From positions 66,437,277 to 66,501,276 of the forward strand of contig NC_087066.1 of NCBI RefSeq assembly GCF_963678635.1: DNA of 64,000 nucleotides, given 5' to 3'. The position numbers and the translations under genes are program-made. Shown here piece by piece: positions 59,999 to 64,000 of this stretch. This DNA is from Symsagittifera roscoffensis. Taxonomy: Eukaryota > Xenacoelomorpha > Acoela > Convolutidae. The notes beneath the pieces were generated by a model. It was given only the letters and a program-made list of their open reading frames with translations, was not told the DNA's origin and made no database searches. Each line of letters begins with the position of its first letter. The first letter of the stretch is position 1.

Positions 59999-62900
59999 CC
60001 TGAAAAAGAGGGTCAAGATCTCTCAACGATTTTTTGTCTTGAGCTCATAGGGTTTCTAGATGGGTTATAACAGAAATTTAAACAGGAAGAACAGTAAAAA
60101 ATAATTGTCTCTGAGTTTGTATTGAAAGTTATCTGAAATCAACTGGTCCTAATTCTAATCAAGGATTCGTACGACGGATTCTGCGCTGGATCTAAAACAA
60201 AAAAAGCAGACAAACAGTTAGTCACAACAGCAAAAATCTCAAAAGTTAACTTCCAGGCCTTGATTTTTTTTCGGCGGGTATTTTATCGACAATTTTCGTT
60301 AAAAATTTATCATTTTTGTTGGCTTGAAGAAAAAAAGTGATATGAACAAAACTGGTTTACTAGTAATTTTAATGTCAGAAAACCTCGAAAATTAATCTAA
60401 GAATGACATTGAGTTTTTTTATAACAAACACTTTTCACCCCAAGAAACAAAAAGTAATACTTCAAAATTGATAGAAAAAAAATGCTCCTGAAGTTTATGG
60501 AAACCTAATCTTGCTTCATTTGATTAGAAAAGTCAATTTTCGTCAATTTTTTTTCATCTACTTTGAGCGAAACATCAAAAAAATTAAATAAAACATGGAA
60601 ATCAGGTGATTAAAGTTTTCAAGCCTAGACTTTTTTGTTTGAATTTCACTGGAAACGACCAGGAGATGAAATTTTGATTTGGACTTACAATTATGAAGTG
60701 CAACCGTAAATTCTAACATAGTATGTTTTTCCTTTTTCTTCTTTTTCTTTGCTCAAATTATGCAGAACACAATTAACAGTTTTCAAAAAGTAGTATGGAA
60801 AAGTTTTGGAAGAATCTTCTGCAAAGATTGGATTTTGATCTCAATTTCCTTCAACGGAAAGAAGTTTTTTGACAAACTTCCAGCTGTTTTGTCACAAATC
60901 TCAAATAGAAACCTGAATAAGAGGGTCAAGATTTCTCAACGATTATTTGTCTTGAGCTCAAACGGTTGCTGGTAGGGTTTTAACGAAGATTTAAGCAAGG
61001 AGAACTTGAAAAAAAAACTAATTGTCTCTGAATTTGCAAAGAAAGTTATCTGACACCAAATGATTTAAAACCATGACTGACCTGGTGATTAAATTCTAAT
61101 CTAAGACTCACATATAGGAAGTGCAACCCTAAATTCTACAATAGTGTTTTTTTTTCAGTTTTTGTTCGTTTTTTTTGCACAATATAAATTATGCAAAATA
61201 AATTAATTAATTTTCAGAAAGTAGTCTGGAACCTTTTTGAAATAAAATTATTCAAAGAGTGGATTTGCTCAAATTTCTTAGAGCTGTAAGAAGTTATTTG
61301 ATGAAATTCTGACTGTTTTTTCACAATTCTCAATCAAAAACCTAAGTTTTTGAATCAAGAAACTTCACTGAGTTTTTTTATCTTGAGCTCAAATGTTTGC
61401 AAGAAAAGTTATAACAAAGATTTAAGCAACGAAAACATGAAAAAAATAATTGTCTCTGATTTTGTAAGGAAAGTTATCTGACAGCAACTGAATTTAAATC
61501 TAATCAGTGTTTTGTACGACGGCTTCCTCTTTCAATCCATATCAAAAAAGCAAAATAAAAACATTTAATCTCAGGCAGCAAAAAACTCATCATTAATGTT
61601 GAGACCTAGTTTTTTTCGGGTATTTTATTGATAATTTTTAGTCAAACTATCAGTTTTCTTGGCTTGGATGGAAAAAAAGAAGTGAAAAAATTCATAACCA
61701 GTGTTTTTTTTGTCAGAAAACCTCAAACAGGAAAAAAAATCTAACACTGGTTGAATTTAATTTATGACATTCACTTTTCACTTCGAGAAACCAACAGATA
61801 GTACTTGAATAAGGATACGCGAAAAAATGCTCCTGAAGTTTCTGGAAACTGCTTTTGCTTTAATGATTAGAAAAAAATCACTTTTGTCCGATTCTTTTCT
61901 CAAAGCGAAACATCAAGAAAACTGATTAAACTTGGAAGTCAGGTTCTTAAACATCCCAAGACTGGAACTTTCTGTTTGAATTTCTCTGGAAGTGACCTAG
62001 CGATTTAATTCTAATTCAAAAATCACAATTATGAAGTGCAACCCTGAATTCTACGATAGTATTTTTTTTTCAGTTTTTGCTAGTTTTTTTTTCGCTCAAA
62101 ATATCTAATTTGCTGAACAAATTGACAGTTCTCAAAAAGTAGAATGGGAAGTTCTTGAAAGAATCTTTTTCGAAGGGTGTTCATTTTCTCTCAAATTTCT
62201 TTCAATTGGAGGAAGTTATTTGATAAAATTGCGGCTGTTTTTTTAACAATTATCAATTAGAAATCTAAACTCTAGGGTTAACATTTCTCAACGGTTTTTA
62301 TGTTGAGCTCAAACTGTTGCTAGTAGGGTTATAACAAAGCTTTAAGCAATAACAGGAAAAAAAACTGTCTCTTAGTTTGTAAGGGAAGTTATCTGACAAC
62401 ATCTGATTTTAAATCTAGTCAGTGTTTTGTATGATGGCTTCCTCGTCCAATGCAAATAAAAAAGCAGAAAAACAGGTAGTCTCTAATAGCAAAAACTTCA
62501 TAAGGTAAATTTGAGGTCTCGACTTAATTATTTGCGTATCTTATCGATATTTTTAGTTAAAGATTCATAAATTTATTTGAGTTGGCTGAAAGAAAAGAAT
62601 TGAACAAATTCGGTACCAGCATTTTTTGTGTCAGAAAACCTGAATTACGAAAAAATCTAAGACTATGGTTGAATTTGTTTTATGACAACTACTTTTCACC
62701 CCGAGAAACCAGCAGATAGTAGTTGAAAAAAGATTGGCAAAAAAATGTTCTTGAATTTTAGGGAAAATTATTTTCGCTTCATTTGATTAGAAAGAGTAAT
62801 TTTTGTCCGATTTATTCTCAAAGCATTTCTCAAAGCAATGAAGTTTTGATTTGGACTCACAATTATGAAGTGCAACTGTGAATTCTATCATAGTATGTTT

Positions 62901-64000
62901 TTCCTTTTTCTTCTCTTTCTTTGCACAAATTATGAAGAAGAAAATTAACAGTTTTCAAAAAATAGTATGGAAAAGTTTTGGAAGATTGGATTTTGTTCTC
63001 AATTTCCTCCAACGGGAAAAAGTTATTCGACGAACTTCCAGATGTTTTGTCACACTTCTCCAATAGAAACCTGAAAGAGGGTCAAGATTTCTCAACGATT
63101 ATTTGCCTGGAGCTCATACGGTTTATAGATGGGTTATAACAGAAATTTAAGCAAGAAGAACAGTAAAAAATAATTGTCTCTGAGTTTGTATTGAAAATTA
63201 TCTGAAATCAACTGGTCCCTATTCTAATCAAGGATTCGTACGACAGATTCTGCTCTGGATCCAAAACTGAAAAAGCAGACAAACAGTTAGTCTCAACAGC
63301 AAAAATCTCAAAAGTTAACTTCCAGGCCTTGATTTTTTTTCGGCGGGTGTTTTATCGATAATTTTCGTTAAAAATTTATCATTTTTGTTGGCTAGGAGAA
63401 AACAGTGAAATGAACAAAATTGGTTTACCAGTATTTTTAATGTCAGAAAACCTCGAAAAAAAATCTAAGAATGACATTGAGTTTTTTATAACAAACACTT
63501 TTCACCCCAAGATTCAAAAGGTAATACTTCAAAAGTGATAGAAAAAAACGCTCCTGAAGTTTATGGAAACCTATTTTGCTTCATTTGATTAGAAAAGTCA
63601 ATTTTCATCAATTTTTTCATCTACCTTGAGCGAAACATCAAGAAAAATAAATAAAACATGGAAATCAGGTGATTAAATTTTCAAGCCTAGATTTTTTGTT
63701 TGAATTTCACTGGAAACGACCAGGAGATGAAATTTTGATTTGGACTTACAATTATGAAGTGCAACCGTAAATTCTACCATAGTATGTTTTTCCTTTTTCT
63801 TCTTTTTCTTTGCTCAAATTATGCAGAACACAATTAACAGTTTTCAAAAAGTAGTATGGAAAAGTTTTGGAAGAATCTTCTGCAAAGATTGGATTTTGAA
63901 TTTATTTCACCTTTAGGAATGGCAACCCCAAATTCTACGCTAGTGTTTTTTTCAGTTGATTTGCTCAAACTTCTTACAGCTGTAAGAAGTTATTTGATAA
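59999..64000. repeat. Duplicate of 52178-56430 at a 7.8-kb offset
   Basis: From ACCTGAAAAAGAGGGTCAAG onward the sequence follows 52178 at an offset of about 7825 bases (type C box 53691 versus 61516). After the copy at 54840-55290 loses its extra D-type piece, the offset becomes about 7576. The ATTGGATTTTG/AATTTATTTCACC joint near 56325 recurs near 63893, which proves common descent. The end of the repeat is beyond the window. Confidence 0.87.
63968..63991. repeat. 24-base perfect palindrome in type C unit
   Basis: AACTTCTTACAG is followed directly by its reverse complement, so the centre is CAGCTG. The same perfect palindrome is at 56392-56415. Imperfect versions are at 44133, 47296, 50369 and 53447. 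Confidence 0.75.

Larger units (their letters stand above)
42324..64000. repeat. Right satellite array, higher-order organised
   Basis: The same monomer family as the left array but mostly different subtypes. They are told apart by the box variant: ACGACGGCTTCCTCTTTCAATCC (type C), ATGACGGCTTCCTCGTCCAATGC (type D), ACGACGGATTCTGCGCTGG (type E), and a truncated type F (ACCAAATGATTTAAAACCATG). They follow each other in the order C-D-E-F for three rounds. Small ORFs recur at repeat spacing and are not genes. The array runs off the end of the window. Confidence 0.92.

Noticed and set aside
48889..60975. Recurring ORFs with INSFQKVVWKSFGRIF in the right array
   Set aside because: The same type E monomer repeated. 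Length varies with one-base indels, and equivalent positions in other monomer types are not open.

Overview
The window looks like repeat-dominated, AT-rich chromatin of an invertebrate, most likely a nematode. Splice acceptors are of the short TTTCAG kind, there is a derived nuclear-receptor gene, and the retroelement is a Ty3/gypsy type with an envelope gene. This is a judgement from sequence features only; I ran no search. Almost none of the small ORFs outside the retroelement and the receptor are genes. They are recurring shadows of satellite monomers.

Layout. 1-21106 is a satellite array of two related units, a short one of about 678 bp and a long one of about 925 bp. They alternate as 1.6-kb dimers and are copied again as a near-identical 5086-bp tandem duplication. 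21107-23727 is a small host island. It holds a truncated nuclear-receptor gene with a one-base frameshift (exon 22502-23477), a duplicated fragment of the same exon (21510-21769) and one satellite insert. Satellite resumes at 23728 and is interrupted by a 13.3-kb LTR retrotransposon on the minus strand (23953-37218). 37219-38076 is satellite. 38077-42323 is a second, internally deleted piece of the same element with its own 5' LTR. 42324-64000 is a second satellite array organised as 3.08-kb higher-order repeats, with a further duplication at a 7.8-kb offset.

The retrotransposon is the most informative object. Read on the minus strand it has: 5' LTR (36548-37218), Gag with a zinc knuckle, a TTTAAAC -1 frameshift heptamer at the gag stop, protease, a TARG1/OARD1-like macro domain with the lysine and aspartate expected for ADP-ribosyl hydrolysis, reverse transcriptase, RNase H, a long acidic connection, integrase with a GPY-type C-terminus and disordered tail, an Env-like glycoprotein, a small acidic ORF, and the 3' LTR (23953-24625). 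On the opposite strand between pol and env lies a two-exon gene with nematode-type splice sites. The copy is degraded: it has in-frame stops in gag, pol and env, a frameshift next to the YIDD motif, and an integrase that has lost its second catalytic aspartate and 23 residues of spacing.

The second element piece shares the exact LTR/satellite junction, the gag stop and the RT frameshift with the first. It is therefore a segmental duplication carried by satellite expansion, not an independent insertion. A 28-nt scrap of the nuclear-receptor exon also sits at a monomer junction 35 kb away, so the arrays appear to have been rearranged by a process that copies short templates into breakpoints.
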